Of a stretch of DNA of 64,000 nucleotides, positions 10,711 to 19,311 are shown one piece after another (positions within the stretch are counted from its first letter, which is position 1; every line of letters starts with the position of its first letter). Origin of the DNA: Luteibacter sp. 9135 (GTDB lineage Bacteria > Pseudomonadota > Gammaproteobacteria > Xanthomonadales > Rhodanobacteraceae). The notes under the pieces are model-generated. The model was not told the DNA's origin and searched no databases. It saw only the letters and a list, made by a program, of their open reading frames with translations. The stretch lies in NCBI RefSeq assembly GCF_000745005.1, contig NZ_JQNB01000001.1, forward strand, positions 1,459,001 through 1,523,000. Reading direction: 5' to 3'. A program made the translations under genes and the position numbers.

Positions 10711-13335
10711 ATGAAGAAACAGACCTCCCAGGCGGCCGTTGCCGCCAAGACCTTCCAGCAGGTGGCCGCGGATGCGTTCCGTCCGGCCGACGAACTGCTG
10801 CACGCCCTCGATACACGGGCGGACGGCCTGGACGAGGAGGCCATCGCGGAGCGGCTCGATCGCGACGGCATCAACGAGGTGGGGCACGAGAAGCCGCCGC
10901 ACTGGTCCGTGCAACTGCTGCATGCCTTCCGCAACCCGTTCATCATCGTGCTGCTGGTGCTGGCGGTGGTGCAGCTGTTCACCGACGACGACTTCACCGG
11001 GCCGATCATCATCGGCGTGATGGTCGGCATCAGCGTGCTGCTTTCGTTCACCCAGGAGTTCCGTTCGTCGCAGGCGGCCGGTCGTCTCAAGGCGATGGTC
11101 CGCAATACGTCCACGGTGACCCGCCGTGCCGAGGACGGACACGCCGAGCGCATCGAGGTGCCGGTGGAAGAGCTGGTGGTCGGTGACATCGTGCACCTGG
11201 GCGCCGGCGACATGGTGCCCGCGGACCTGCGCCTGCTCGCCACCAAGGACCTGTTCATCAGCCAGGCGATCCTCACCGGCGAATCCCTCCCGGTGGAGAA
11301 AATGGCGCCCAACGGCACGCTGACCCTCGGCGACGCCAACGGCCCGCTCGACCTGCCTACCATCTGCTACATGGGCACCAACGTGGTGTCGGGCACCGCG
11401 ACGGCCGTGGTGATGACCACCGGCGCACGCACTTACCTCGGCTCGCTGGCGCATACGCTCTCGGGGGAACGCGTGCAGACCAGCTTCGATCGAGGCATCT
11501 CCTCGGTGAGCTGGCTGCTGATCCGCTTCATGGCGGTGATGGTGCCGGTGGTGTTCCTGATCAACGGCTTCGACAAGCACGACTGGCTGGGCGCCTTCAT
11601 GTTCGGCCTGTCGGTGGCCGTGGGCCTCACGCCGGAGATGCTCCCACTGATCGTCACCGCCAACCTCGGCAAGGGCGCCATCGCCATGTCGAAGCGCAAG
11701 GTGGTGGTGAAGCGGTTGAACGCGATCCAGAACTTCGGCGCCATGGACGTGCTGTGCACGGACAAGACCGGCACGCTGACGCTCGACAAGATCGTGCTCG
11801 AGCGCCATGTGGACCTCAACGGCGACGATTCCGACGACGCCCTGGAATACGGCTATCTCAACAGCCGTTTCCAGACCGGCCTGCGCAACCTGATGGACAA
11901 GGCCGTGCTGGCCCATCGCGACATGGAGGCGGTTGCGCGGCGCTTCCACGTCGTCGACGAGATTCCCTTCGACTTCCAGCGTCGCCGTATGTCGGTGGTG
12001 GTGGCGGACGGCCAGGGCGAGCAGCTGCTGGTCTGCAAGGGCGCCGTGGAAGAGATGCTGACGATCTGCACCGAGGCGCGCATCGGCGACGTGGTGGAGC
12101 CCCTCACGCCGGAGAAGCGCGCCGAAATCCGTGCGATGACCGGCCGCCTCAACGAGGACGGCCTGCGCGTGCTGATCGTGGCGATGCGTCGCGACCCGAC
12201 GGGGGATCGCGCGTACGGCGTGGCCGATGAAACCGGCCTGACCGCCGTGGGCTGCCTGGCCTTCCTCGATCCGCCGAAGGATTCCGCCGCCACCGCCATC
12301 CGCGCGCTCAACCACCACGGCGTCGCGGTGAAGGTCATCACCGGTGACAACGAGGCGGTCACGCGCAAGATCTGCACCGAGGTCGGCCTGGACGTGCAGG
12401 AATCCGTGCTCGGTCGCGACATCGAGCAGATGGACGATGCCACGCTCGACGCGATGGTCGAGCGCACCACGGTGTTCGCGAAGATGTCGCCGGTGCAGAA
12501 GGCCCGCGTGGTCAAGGCATTGCAGCGGCGCGGTCACACCGTGGGCTTCCTCGGCGACGGCATCAACGATGCGCCGGCGCTGCGCGATGCCGACGTGGGT
12601 ATCTCGGTGGACACGGCCACGGATATCGCCAAGGAGTCGGCCGACATCATCCTGCTCGAGAAGAACCTGATGGTGCTGGAAGAGGGCGTGCTCGAAGGGC
12701 GCGTCACCTTCGGCAACATCATGAAGTACATCAAGATGACCGCCAGCTCCAACTTCGGCAACGTGTTCAGCGTGCTGGTGGCCAGTGCGTTTCTGCCGTT
12801 CCTGCCCATGCTGCCGTTGCAGATCCTGGTGCAGAACCTGCTGTACGACCTGTCGCAGTTGTCCATCCCGTTCGATCGCATGGACGAGGAATACCTGCGC
12901 CAGCCGCGCAAGTGGGACGCCGGCGACATCGGGCGCTTCATGGTCTGTATCGGCCCGGTCAGTTCCGTGTTCGACATCACCACGTTCTGGCTGATGTGGC
13001 ACTACTTCGGCGCGAATGACGTGGCGCACCAGTCGCTGTTCCAGTCGGGCTGGTTCATCGAGGGCCTGCTGTCGCAGACGCTGGTGGTGCACATGATCCG
13101 CACGCGGCGCATCCCGTTCCTGCAGAGCGTGGCCTCGGCGCCGGTGCTGGCGCTGACGGGCCTGATCATGGTGGTGGGCATGCTGGTGCCGTACTCGGCC
13201 ATCGGTTCGCGCATCGGCATGCAGCCGCTGCCCGGCATCTACTTCGCCTGGCTGGCGCTGACGCTGGCGTGCTACTGCGTGTTGACCCAGGTGGTGAAGA
13301 CGATCTACATCCGCCGCTACGGCCACTGGCTGTAG
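10711..13335 (+). CDS. mgtA: Magnesium-translocating P-type ATPase
   Basis: This 874-residue type IIIB P-type ATPase imports Mg2+ across the inner membrane using ATP. A cytosolic N-terminal region comes first, then a helix pair (about 65-115). The actuator domain carries LTGES (about residue 192). The phosphorylation site is Asp351 in DKTGTLT, and the nucleotide-binding part includes FDFQRRRMSVV. The hinge GDGINDAPAL lies near residue 618, and a C-terminal block of membrane helices includes NLLYDLSQLSIPFDRMD. Sequence and length match MgtA/MgtB. The long leader upstream suggests control by Mg2+ or by leader translation. It appears to be monocistronic, with a hairpin following. Confidence 0.95.
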   Translation: MKKQTSQAAVAAKTFQQVAADAFRPADELLHALDTRADGLDEEAIAERLDRDGINEVGHEKPPHWSVQLLHAFRNPFIIVLLVLAVVQLFTDDDFTGPIIIGVMVGISVLLSFTQEFRSSQAAGRLKAMVRNTSTVTRRAEDGHAERIEVPVEELVVGDIVHLGAGDMVPADLRLLATKDLFISQAILTGESLPVEKMAPNGTLTLGDANGPLDLPTICYMGTNVVSGTATAVVMTTGARTYLGSLAHTLSGERVQTSFDRGISSVSWLLIRFMAVMVPVVFLINGFDKHDWLGAFMFGLSVAVGLTPEMLPLIVTANLGKGAIAMSKRKVVVKRLNAIQNFGAMDVLCTDKTGTLTLDKIVLERHVDLNGDDSDDALEYGYLNSRFQTGLRNLMDKAVLAHRDMEAVARRFHVVDEIPFDFQRRRMSVVVADGQGEQLLVCKGAVEEMLTICTEARIGDVVEPLTPEKRAEIRAMTGRLNEDGLRVLIVAMRRDPTGDRAYGVADETGLTAVGCLAFLDPPKDSAATAIRALNHHGVAVKVITGDNEAVTRKICTEVGLDVQESVLGRDIEQMDDATLDAMVERTTVFAKMSPVQKARVVKALQRRGHTVGFLGDGINDAPALRDADVGISVDTATDIAKESADIILLEKNLMVLEEGVLEGRVTFGNIMKYIKMTASSNFGNVFSVLVASAFLPFLPMLPLQILVQNLLYDLSQLSIPFDRMDEEYLRQPRKWDAGDIGRFMVCIGPVSSVFDITTFWLMWHYFGANDVAHQSLFQSGWFIEGLLSQTLVVHMIRTRRIPFLQSVASAPVLALTGLIMVVGMLVPYSAIGSRIGMQPLPGIYFAWLALTLACYCVLTQVVKTIYIRRYGHWL

Positions 13336-13343
13336 TTGGCATG

Positions 13344-13383
13344 GCCGTCCGCTGCCTGGGAGAGGGCTCCCACAGCGGACGGC
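13344..13383. terminator. Long hairpin downstream of mgtA
   Basis: An 11-bp outer stem (13344-13354 with 13373-13383) and a 6-bp inner stem (13357-13362 with 13367-13372) are separated by a two-base bulge. It lies just after the mgtA stop. No T-run follows, so it may protect the 3' end or end transcription weakly. Confidence 0.5.
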
Positions 13384-13477
13384 ACCCGGCGGCTACGTTG
13401 CCGCATGGGCGCGACGGGACAGACCCGCCGCGGCGAAACCGGTGTCATGTGACCTCCCCAACCAAGGAGTCACCACG

Positions 13478-13957
13478 ATGCTTCGAATCACCTCCGTCGC
13501 CGCCCTGCTGGTCCTGCCGCTGGCGGCGTTCGCGCAGACCCCGCCCGCCACCGACCGCTACGTCGACATCGCCAACTGGCCGACCGCCGAAGCCGGCCTC
13601 GACCGTTTCGCCGGTGCCGAGGCCGCGCTCAACGCCGGCTTCGACAAGATCTGCGGCGATACCTTCTGCGAAGGCGAATACCACAACCTGCGGCCCACGC
13701 AACTCACCTGTTCGGTCGACACCACGAAGAGCAGCATCAAGCAGTGCCTGTGGACCTTCGCCGGCACCCGCGCCGCCGTCAACACGAAGTCCGGCGCCGT
13801 GCAGACCGGTGGCAAGTTGTACAAGTGCAAGTTGCTGCTGGCGAAGGACACCCCGGTGGAAGCCTTCTACGAAGCGATGAAGGGTGACGACCCGCTCAAC
13901 GCGAAGCTGCCGGGTTCGCGATACTCCGTGTACGACGGCCTGGTCGGTTGTCTCTGA
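13478..13957 (+). CDS. Secreted protein of unknown function
   Basis: This 159-residue protein has a clear signal peptide, MLRITSVAALLVLPLAAFAQ, followed by a soluble domain. The cysteines are in KICGDTFCEGEY, LTCSVD, QCLW, YKCK and the final GCL, consistent with disulfides in the periplasm or outside the cell. An AAGGAG site lies eight bases before the ATG; the in-frame GTG at 13442 is less likely. I do not recognise a named family. It stands alone between mgtA and an acyltransferase and has a hairpin after its stop. Confidence 0.8.
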   Translation: MLRITSVAALLVLPLAAFAQTPPATDRYVDIANWPTAEAGLDRFAGAEAALNAGFDKICGDTFCEGEYHNLRPTQLTCSVDTTKSSIKQCLWTFAGTRAAVNTKSGAVQTGGKLYKCKLLLAKDTPVEAFYEAMKGDDPLNAKLPGSRYSVYDGLVGCL

Positions 13958-13986
13958 TCCGCTGACCCACACAAGCGTCGCGTGCT

Positions 13987-14013
13987 CCGCCGCTACCCGC
14001 AAGGTAGCGGCGG
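13987..14013 (+). terminator. Hairpin after the secreted protein gene
   Basis: A perfect 11-bp stem (13987-13997 with 14003-14013) has a five-base loop, 30 bases after the stop codon. No T-run follows. Confidence 0.5.
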
Positions 14014-14124
14014 ACTCGTCGTTCGACACGACGGACCGTCTCCTCGCCCGCGAATTGCCATATCCCGGTCGCGCATCGGCCCGCCCGCTCCGGCACAGTC
14101 CCGGTATCCAGGGGGACCACCAGC

Positions 14125-15249
14125 ATGCATCGCACACCCGGCCTCGACACACTGCGCGCGATCGCCATCGTGTGGGTGATGCTGTTCCACAGTTATCTCG
14201 TCGGTGGACTGGGCGACGGCTTCGGCAAACTCGAGGCCTCGGGATGGATGGGTGTCGACCTGTTCTTCGTCCTCAGTGGTTACCTGATCGGTACGCAGGT
14301 ACTGTCGGCGCTGAAGACCACGGGCACGCTGGATGCCCGCGACTTCTACCTGCGTCGTGCCGTGCGCATCCTGCCGGCGTTCCTCGTGGTGCTGGCGCTG
14401 TACGCCTGCGTGCCCGCGTGGCGGGAGACCTCCGGCATGCAGCCGCTATGGCAGTTCCCCACTTTCACCTTCAACCTGCTGTTCGACAATCCGGACAACT
14501 ACGCTTTCTCGCATGTGTGGTCGCTATGCGTGGAAGAGCATTTCTACCTCGTCTTTCCCTGGCTGGCCTGGCTGCTGACGCGGCGGCCGTCCCTGCGCGC
14601 CGGTACGATCGTCGGCGTGGCGCTCGTGCTGGGCGGGATACTGCTGCGCGCGTGGCTGTGGTCGGACCGTATGGGGCCGGCGCTGGACACGGATAGCCGG
14701 CCCGGGCTGGTTTACTTGCACAACCTCTACTACCCGACGTGGTCGCGGCTGGATGGCCTGGTGGCGGGCGTGGCGCTGGCCGCCTGTGCCGTGCATCGCC
14801 CCGCCTGGATGGCGTGGCTGCACCGGCGCGCGGGCCGGGTTCTCGTGTTGTCGTTCGTGCTGCTGTGCGTATGCCTTGGCCTGTTCGACGAGGCGCGCAT
14901 GCAGTTCTGGCCGTGCGTGGTCGGGTTCCCGTTGCTTGCGCTGACCATGGCCGGCTTCGTCGTCGCCTTCAGCGGGCCGACGTTCCTGGCGCGCCTGCGC
15001 CTGCCCGGCGCACGCTGGCTGGCGGCGGTGTCATACAGTCTCTACCTGAGCCACAAGGGCATGGCCCACCTTACCCAGGGTTTGCTGGGCGACAGCCTGG
15101 CCGAGCATCCCCTGCTGCGTTTCGTGATCTTTGCCGCCGCCACGTTGCTCGGCGGTGCGCTGTTGCACGACATGGTGGAACGCCCGTGCCTGCGCTGGCG
15201 CGATCGCTATCGCCTACGCGCGCCACCACGGGGTCATGCCGTTGGGTGA
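14125..15249 (+). CDS. Membrane acyltransferase, OafA/acyltransferase-3 family
   Basis: This 374-residue multi-pass inner-membrane protein transfers acyl groups, usually acetyl, to exported carbohydrates such as O-antigen or polysaccharide. The N-terminus PGLDTLRAIAIVWVMLFHS contains the conserved family start and catalytic-type histidine. VDLFFVLSGYLIG and SLCVEEHFYLVFPWLAWL are further family signatures. About ten membrane segments follow, with no C-terminal SGNH domain. A GGGGG ribosome site precedes the ATG. Its end overlaps the convergent MBL hydrolase gene by 36 bases. The acceptor molecule is unknown, and no polysaccharide cluster is nearby. Confidence 0.87.
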   Translation: MHRTPGLDTLRAIAIVWVMLFHSYLVGGLGDGFGKLEASGWMGVDLFFVLSGYLIGTQVLSALKTTGTLDARDFYLRRAVRILPAFLVVLALYACVPAWRETSGMQPLWQFPTFTFNLLFDNPDNYAFSHVWSLCVEEHFYLVFPWLAWLLTRRPSLRAGTIVGVALVLGGILLRAWLWSDRMGPALDTDSRPGLVYLHNLYYPTWSRLDGLVAGVALAACAVHRPAWMAWLHRRAGRVLVLSFVLLCVCLGLFDEARMQFWPCVVGFPLLALTMAGFVVAFSGPTFLARLRLPGARWLAAVSYSLYLSHKGMAHLTQGLLGDSLAEHPLLRFVIFAAATLLGGALLHDMVERPCLRWRDRYRLRAPPRGHAVG

Positions 15250-16239
15250 GCGCATGTCCACGCGTTCGCCCATCATCGGCGTCGTGAGCGGCACCTGCGC
15301 GGCGGCCGCCAGGGCGACGATGCGCTCGAAGGGCTCTTCCCAGGGGTGCAGGGCCAGGTCGAACGTGCCGTTGTGGATCGGCAGCAGCCAGCGGCCGCGG
15401 AGGTCCAGGTGCGCCTGCAGGGTTTCTTCCGGCTGCATGTGCACGAAGGCCCATCGTTTGTCGTACGCACCGGTTTCCATCAGCGTGAGATCGAACGGGC
15501 CATAGGTATCGCCGATCGCCTTGAAGCCGTTGAAATAGCCGCTGTCGCCGCTGAAGAACACGCGCAGTTCGTCATCCTGGATCACCCAGGACACCCACAG
15601 GCTGCGATCGCTGTCGCGCAACCCGCGTCCGGAGAAGTGCTGCGCGGGCGTGGCGGTCAGGCGCAGGCCCTCCACCTCGGTGGACTGCCACCAGTCCAGT
15701 TGCTCGACCTTCGACGCGTCGATGCCCCAGGCGACCAACTGATCGCCCACGCCCAGCGGTGCGATGAAGCGGGCGGTCTTGCCGGCCAGCTTCAACACCG
15801 CGGCCCGGTCCAGGTGGTCATAGTGGTTGTGCGAGAGGATCACGCCCGCGATGGGCGGCAGGTCGTCGATACCGATCGGGGGTGCATGGAAGCGTGCCGG
15901 CCCGGCCCACATGACCGGCGACGCCCGCTCGGAAAACACCGGGTCGGTCAGCCAGAACCGTCCACGCAATTTCATCAGCATCGTTGAGTGGCCCAGGCGA
16001 TACAGGCTGCGGTCGGGCGCGGCGTCCAGCATCGCGCGGTCGATCGCGTGCACCGGTATCGGCCGGTCCGGCACGGTACCTGCGGGCTTGCCGCGCAGGA
16101 ACAGCGACATGAGCTTCAGCCCTTCCCACAGGCCCATAGACGGACGTGGCCTTGGGTTCGTGAAGCGACCCTGGCGGAACTGGGGCGACTGGTCGTAACG
16201 CGAAAGGGCGTGCGACGGGTGGCGAGTGATGGCAGTCAC
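15214..16239 (-). CDS. Metallo-beta-lactamase-fold hydrolase (UlaG/NAPE-PLD-like)
   Basis: This 341-residue MBL-fold hydrolase has the metal-binding motif HNHYDHLD at residues 137-144 and the metal-bridging aspartate in FFSGDSGYF. A later histidine lies in LLPIHNGTFDLALH. The RLGHSTMLMKLRGRFWLTDP segment is typical of the branch containing UlaG-like lactonases and N-acyl-phosphatidylethanolamine phospholipase D. The start is a GTG at 16239 with AGGAAG seven bases before it. It has no signal peptide and is probably cytosolic. The substrate cannot be assigned. The adjoining acyltransferase gene points the other way and overlaps its 3' end. Confidence 0.85.
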   Translation of the reverse strand: MTAITRHPSHALSRYDQSPQFRQGRFTNPRPRPSMGLWEGLKLMSLFLRGKPAGTVPDRPIPVHAIDRAMLDAAPDRSLYRLGHSTMLMKLRGRFWLTDPVFSERASPVMWAGPARFHAPPIGIDDLPPIAGVILSHNHYDHLDRAAVLKLAGKTARFIAPLGVGDQLVAWGIDASKVEQLDWWQSTEVEGLRLTATPAQHFSGRGLRDSDRSLWVSWVIQDDELRVFFSGDSGYFNGFKAIGDTYGPFDLTLMETGAYDKRWAFVHMQPEETLQAHLDLRGRWLLPIHNGTFDLALHPWEEPFERIVALAAAAQVPLTTPMMGERVDMRSPNGMTPWWRA

Positions 16240-16361
16240 AGAGCTTCCTGGAAACAGGGGTTGTGTAGCCTCGTAACTATACCAGTGAGTTTATTAATGA
16301 ACGATTGCGGCGTTGGTCGCAGCCGTGAAGCATCGGTATCGGCACGCGGCTTCTCTGCGGG

Positions 16362-16448
16362 GAGGAGGCGTCGGGTGGTCACCCTCTGCGCTCGGGCAGC
16401 GGCCGCAAGCGGCCGAACTCGCTCAGAGGATGACCACCCGACACCTCC
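16362..16448. repeat. Palindromic element, copy A (downstream side of the FRG gene)
   Basis: A near-perfect hairpin of 87 bases: outer arms 16364-16381 and 16431-16448 match except at one position, CTCTG/CAGAG forms a middle stem, and CGGCCGC/GCGGCCG the tip (16400-16415). Its 45-base core (16384-16428) is identical to the reverse complement of the core of copy B. It sits in the 375-base gap between the MBL gene and the FRG gene. The rest of that gap is AT-richer with no visible gene, and presumably holds the MBL promoter near 16270-16310. Confidence 0.88.
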
Positions 16449-16614
16449 GTGACGACTGAAGTGTCGGGCCGGGAGAGCAACACCCGCTGCGTTGACCGAC
16501 GCGAGATCGCCAGGGTGTCCCCGCCCGAGGTCGCACAGGCTCTGCTATACGCCCACGCTTGCCTAAGTTACTGATGCTGGATCGAACGCGCTCAATCATA
16601 TGATCCAAGAAATT

Positions 16615-17982
16615 TTACAGCTCGGGGGGCACGTCAAGCGGCGCAGCCGTACTTGTAGGCTTGAAAGCGTAGCGGCGCGCGATGTAGCGAGCTGAGTTTT
16701 CGATGTTTGGAAAGACCGTACTCTCGTTGATGTTCAACTGGTCGAGCTCGCGTAGGATCTTGGCCTTTTCGGAAATGGCGATACGGGTGACCGTGATTTC
16801 ATCGGTTCCAGACTCGTTAAGAGCCGCGTCGTGCCCGAATAGAAGAAACGCTCCCGATTGAAACGAAATACGTGTATTCGTGCGCTTACCCTTAACGCAT
16901 AGAACCCGTTTGAGGTCTTGCGGAATGATCTTCGGCTCGAAAAAAGTTTTTTCTTCGCGTATGAAGTGGAGTAGCCGCCTGACTTGCTCCTGTCGGTTGA
17001 ACTCGTCGATGTCAGTCAGCGAAAAATCGACGGCTTCTTTCGCCTCGTGGTCTAGGCGTGCCAAGTTGGCAATGCAGCTGGCAGTATCTGAGTCGAAATA
17101 ACGGACGTGGCCCGGCCTTACGGAAAAAATTACAATTTCACCCGTGTCGTTTTCATAGGCTGTGTCATTGCATGCAAAGAACAAAGCAATGAGAGGATTC
17201 GACGTGATGTCCAGCAAACGCGTTGGTAGCGAGTAATGCTGCATGCGTACTAAGCGATCGAGGGTGTGGGTATCCTGCTCGAAGTCTGCGGAGTTCGATA
17301 TCAATAACTCCCGGTAGAGACGATGCTCCTCTTCGAGGTGTTTGTAGTTTCCCTCTACGTCTCGTCGAAATAACGACGGCTCCAAGCGAAACGTCTGGGC
17401 AGCATGCCCGCGGTAAAACACTTCCCACCGCTCAGGGTGGGCCCGTCTCAGTACGGCGCTAGTGAAGGCACCCACCGATGAGACGCTTTCAGCTGGCTCG
17501 TCGGGCGGCGGGAGATCAACGGGAAGCGTTGGCGGGGAAAGTCCAACTGCACCTGCCGCGCTGAGTACTTCCATAAGGTTCGCTGATTTAACGGCCCAGT
17601 GAGTCCTGTTCAACTCCCAATTCCGGATATCCAGTTCGAGCCGTAGCCGATTCACCACATTGAACGGAATGGGGGCAATAGTGCGGTCGATTTCGAAATG
17701 TATCCGAATGACGGTCGACCGCTCCTCAATGAGGGTGATCTTGCCAATCAGCATCGGCTGATCATCGCCTTCGTAAGCGAAGAGGGTCGGCAAGCTCTTG
17801 AGGAGATCCATTCGCTTCGACGTAAGCGGAGTGAAGCTCCTAGCCAGCTTTTCTGTGGTGTATTCGAGGAACCGATTGGAGCCGAATTCATAGACAGTGC
17901 GCTCCCATGCCCCATCGGCCGCCGTGACGAGGAAGTTAAACAGTGTTTCCTGATGGGGGCTCGTCCCTGTGCTAGCAGTCAT
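16615..17982 (-). CDS. FRG-domain protein, candidate accessory or defence gene
   Basis: This 455-residue protein has an N-terminal region of about 165 residues of no known family, then a Pro-rich link (150-163), then an FRG domain. The domain shows FYRGH (189-193), QHYSLPTRLLD (248-258), NPLIALFFA (262-270) and GEIVIFSV (281-288), the usual order of FRG motifs. The ATG at 17982 follows GAGGT. The open frame runs on to 18261 through copy B of the repeat, but that extension is not protein-like. Base composition is clearly AT-richer than the neighbours, pointing to horizontal transfer. The gene stands alone between inverted copies of a palindromic element. FRG proteins occur in accessory and phage-related regions; their biochemical activity is unknown to me. 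Confidence 0.85.
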   Translation of the reverse strand: MTASTGTSPHQETLFNFLVTAADGAWERTVYEFGSNRFLEYTTEKLARSFTPLTSKRMDLLKSLPTLFAYEGDDQPMLIGKITLIEERSTVIRIHFEIDRTIAPIPFNVVNRLRLELDIRNWELNRTHWAVKSANLMEVLSAAGAVGLSPPTLPVDLPPPDEPAESVSSVGAFTSAVLRRAHPERWEVFYRGHAAQTFRLEPSLFRRDVEGNYKHLEEEHRLYRELLISNSADFEQDTHTLDRLVRMQHYSLPTRLLDITSNPLIALFFACNDTAYENDTGEIVIFSVRPGHVRYFDSDTASCIANLARLDHEAKEAVDFSLTDIDEFNRQEQVRRLLHFIREEKTFFEPKIIPQDLKRVLCVKGKRTNTRISFQSGAFLLFGHDAALNESGTDEITVTRIAISEKAKILRELDQLNINESTVFPNIENSARYIARRYAFKPTSTAAPLDVPPEL

Positions 17983-18102
17983 GGTTGGACCTCGGTGGCG
18001 CTCGGGTTCGGCTATGAACCTGAAGTATGCCCCTGATCGCCTCGAGAAGCTCTGAGCTTGCCCCCGCTTTGCCTCTCCGACATGCTTGCCTCTGTCGTCG
18101 CA

Positions 18103-18188
18103 GAGGTGCTGGGTGGTTACGCTCTGAGCGAGTTCGGCCGCTTGCGGCCGCTGCCCGAGCGCAGAGTGTGACCACCCAGCGCCTCCTC
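18103..18188. repeat. Palindromic element, copy B (upstream side of the FRG gene)
   Basis: This 86-base element is the inverted counterpart of copy A. Its 45-base core (18122-18166) is identical to the reverse complement of 16384-16428. In the outer arms TC/GA pairs of copy A are replaced by CT/AG, so stem pairing is kept. It lies in the 333-base gap between the FRG gene and the glutaredoxin gene. Beside it is a short 6-bp tandem repeat (CTGGCT-type, 18211-18230) and then a terminator; no gene is seen there. Confidence 0.88.
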
Positions 18189-18265
18189 GCCGCGCCATAC
18201 GAGCGACGCGCTCTGGCTCTGGCTCTGGCTTCGGGACAGGCCCCGGCCATGCGTGAAGCACGCAA

Positions 18266-18295
18266 AAAAAAGCGCCCTCCGGTGGGCGCTTTTTT
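18266..18295. terminator. Bidirectional Rho-independent terminator
   Basis: AAAAAAGCGCCC pairs with GGGCGCTTTTTT around a six-base loop. It has T-runs on both strands. On the minus strand it ends the glutaredoxin-rhodanese transcript and separates it from the FRG cassette. Confidence 0.9.
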
Positions 18296-18315
18296 CCCTC
18301 GCGAAACAGCCGGAC

Positions 18316-19239
18316 TCAGTAACGCGGCACCGTCGGGTCCACCTCACGTGCCCAGGCATCCATGCCGCCTTCCACGTTGAACAGATTCGTGAAGCCATGG
18401 GCGGCCAGGCGCTCCGCGGCGGCCTGGCTGGAGATGCCGTGGTGGCAGATGAAGGCGATCGGCGTGTCCTTCGGCAGCGCGGCAAGCGCCTCGTAGCCCT
18501 CGTCCTCGAGAATGCGCGCGCCCGGCAGAGGGGCCGCCGCGGCACGGCCGTGCGCCGGACGCACGTCGACCAGTGTCAGGCCACCGGCGGCGAGCTTGTC
18601 CTTCAACTGGTGCACGCTGATCGAGGCGATGTCGACGGCGCCGGGGAACTTCAGGCTGAGGCCTTCGCCCTGCACGGTGCTCACCCAGTCGATGGTGATG
18701 CCCTTGGCGCGCGCGGCGCTGCCCGGATCGAAGTGCACCTCGATGCCGTTGGCCACCACCACGATGTCGAAATCGCCGGCCGGCGCCAGCTGGAAGCCGG
18801 CGCTGTGGTCCGGGCCGATCTCCAGGTGCAAGGCCATGCCCTGGGCCGTGGCCATGCCGCCACGGATGGCCTCGGCGGCCTTGTCGGTGATGGCGATCTC
18901 GGGCGGCGTGCGATCCGGCGGGCTGGCGCCGAACAGCGTGTAGAGCTCGCCGCTGGTGTACATCTGGCGGATGATGTCGGACCCGCCGACCAGCTCGCCC
19001 TTCACGTACAGCTGCGGAATGGTCGGCCACTGGCCGTATTCCTTGATGCCCTCGCGGATCTCCGGGTCTTCCAGCACGTTGACGGTGTGGTAGGCCGGGA
19101 TGATGTCGTTGAGCGTGTTCGTGGCCGCGGCGGAAAAACCGCACATCGGCTGCTGGCGCGTCCCCTTCATGAACAGCACGACCTCGTGCTGGGCCAGGAG
19201 GGATTCGATGCGCTCGCGTGTGGGTGTTTCGAGGGCCAT
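18316..19239 (-). CDS. Monothiol glutaredoxin fused to an A-type-like domain and a rhodanese domain
   Basis: This 307-residue protein has three domains. Residues 1-107 are a Grx4/GrxD-type monothiol glutaredoxin with the CGFS site at Cys33 and the conserved WPTIPQLYVKGELVGGSD segment; such proteins bind and transfer 2Fe-2S clusters with glutathione. Residues about 112-200 resemble HesB/IscA-type scaffolds but lack the cysteines that hold a cluster. Residues about 205-307 form a rhodanese domain with the putative active Cys265 in FICHHGISS. Plain GrxD proteins are about 110 residues long, so this is a fusion. It is probably a cytosolic iron-sulfur trafficking protein. It ends at a strong terminator. 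Confidence 0.9.
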   Translation of the reverse strand: MALETPTRERIESLLAQHEVVLFMKGTRQQPMCGFSAAATNTLNDIIPAYHTVNVLEDPEIREGIKEYGQWPTIPQLYVKGELVGGSDIIRQMYTSGELYTLFGASPPDRTPPEIAITDKAAEAIRGGMATAQGMALHLEIGPDHSAGFQLAPAGDFDIVVVANGIEVHFDPGSAARAKGITIDWVSTVQGEGLSLKFPGAVDIASISVHQLKDKLAAGGLTLVDVRPAHGRAAAAPLPGARILEDEGYEALAALPKDTPIAFICHHGISSQAAAERLAAHGFTNLFNVEGGMDAWAREVDPTVPRY

Positions 19240-19311
19240 GGGGTCACCGCGGGTAGGAGAGGGAGCCAGTTTACCGGCATCCCTCGCAGATGGGCCCCGC
19301 GCCGCTCGCTT

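Noticed and set aside
18211..18230. CTGGCT-type tandem repeat
   Set aside because: Only about three units of six bases; too short to call a functional repeat.
17983..18261. N-terminal extension of the FRG protein
   Set aside because: The extension translates the palindromic repeat and a short tandem repeat into an Arg/Pro-rich stretch; the ATG at 17982 has a ribosome site.
16240..18315. Insertion sequence or integrase around the FRG gene
   Set aside because: No transposase or integrase frame, target duplication or tRNA gene is visible; only the inverted palindromic elements are present.
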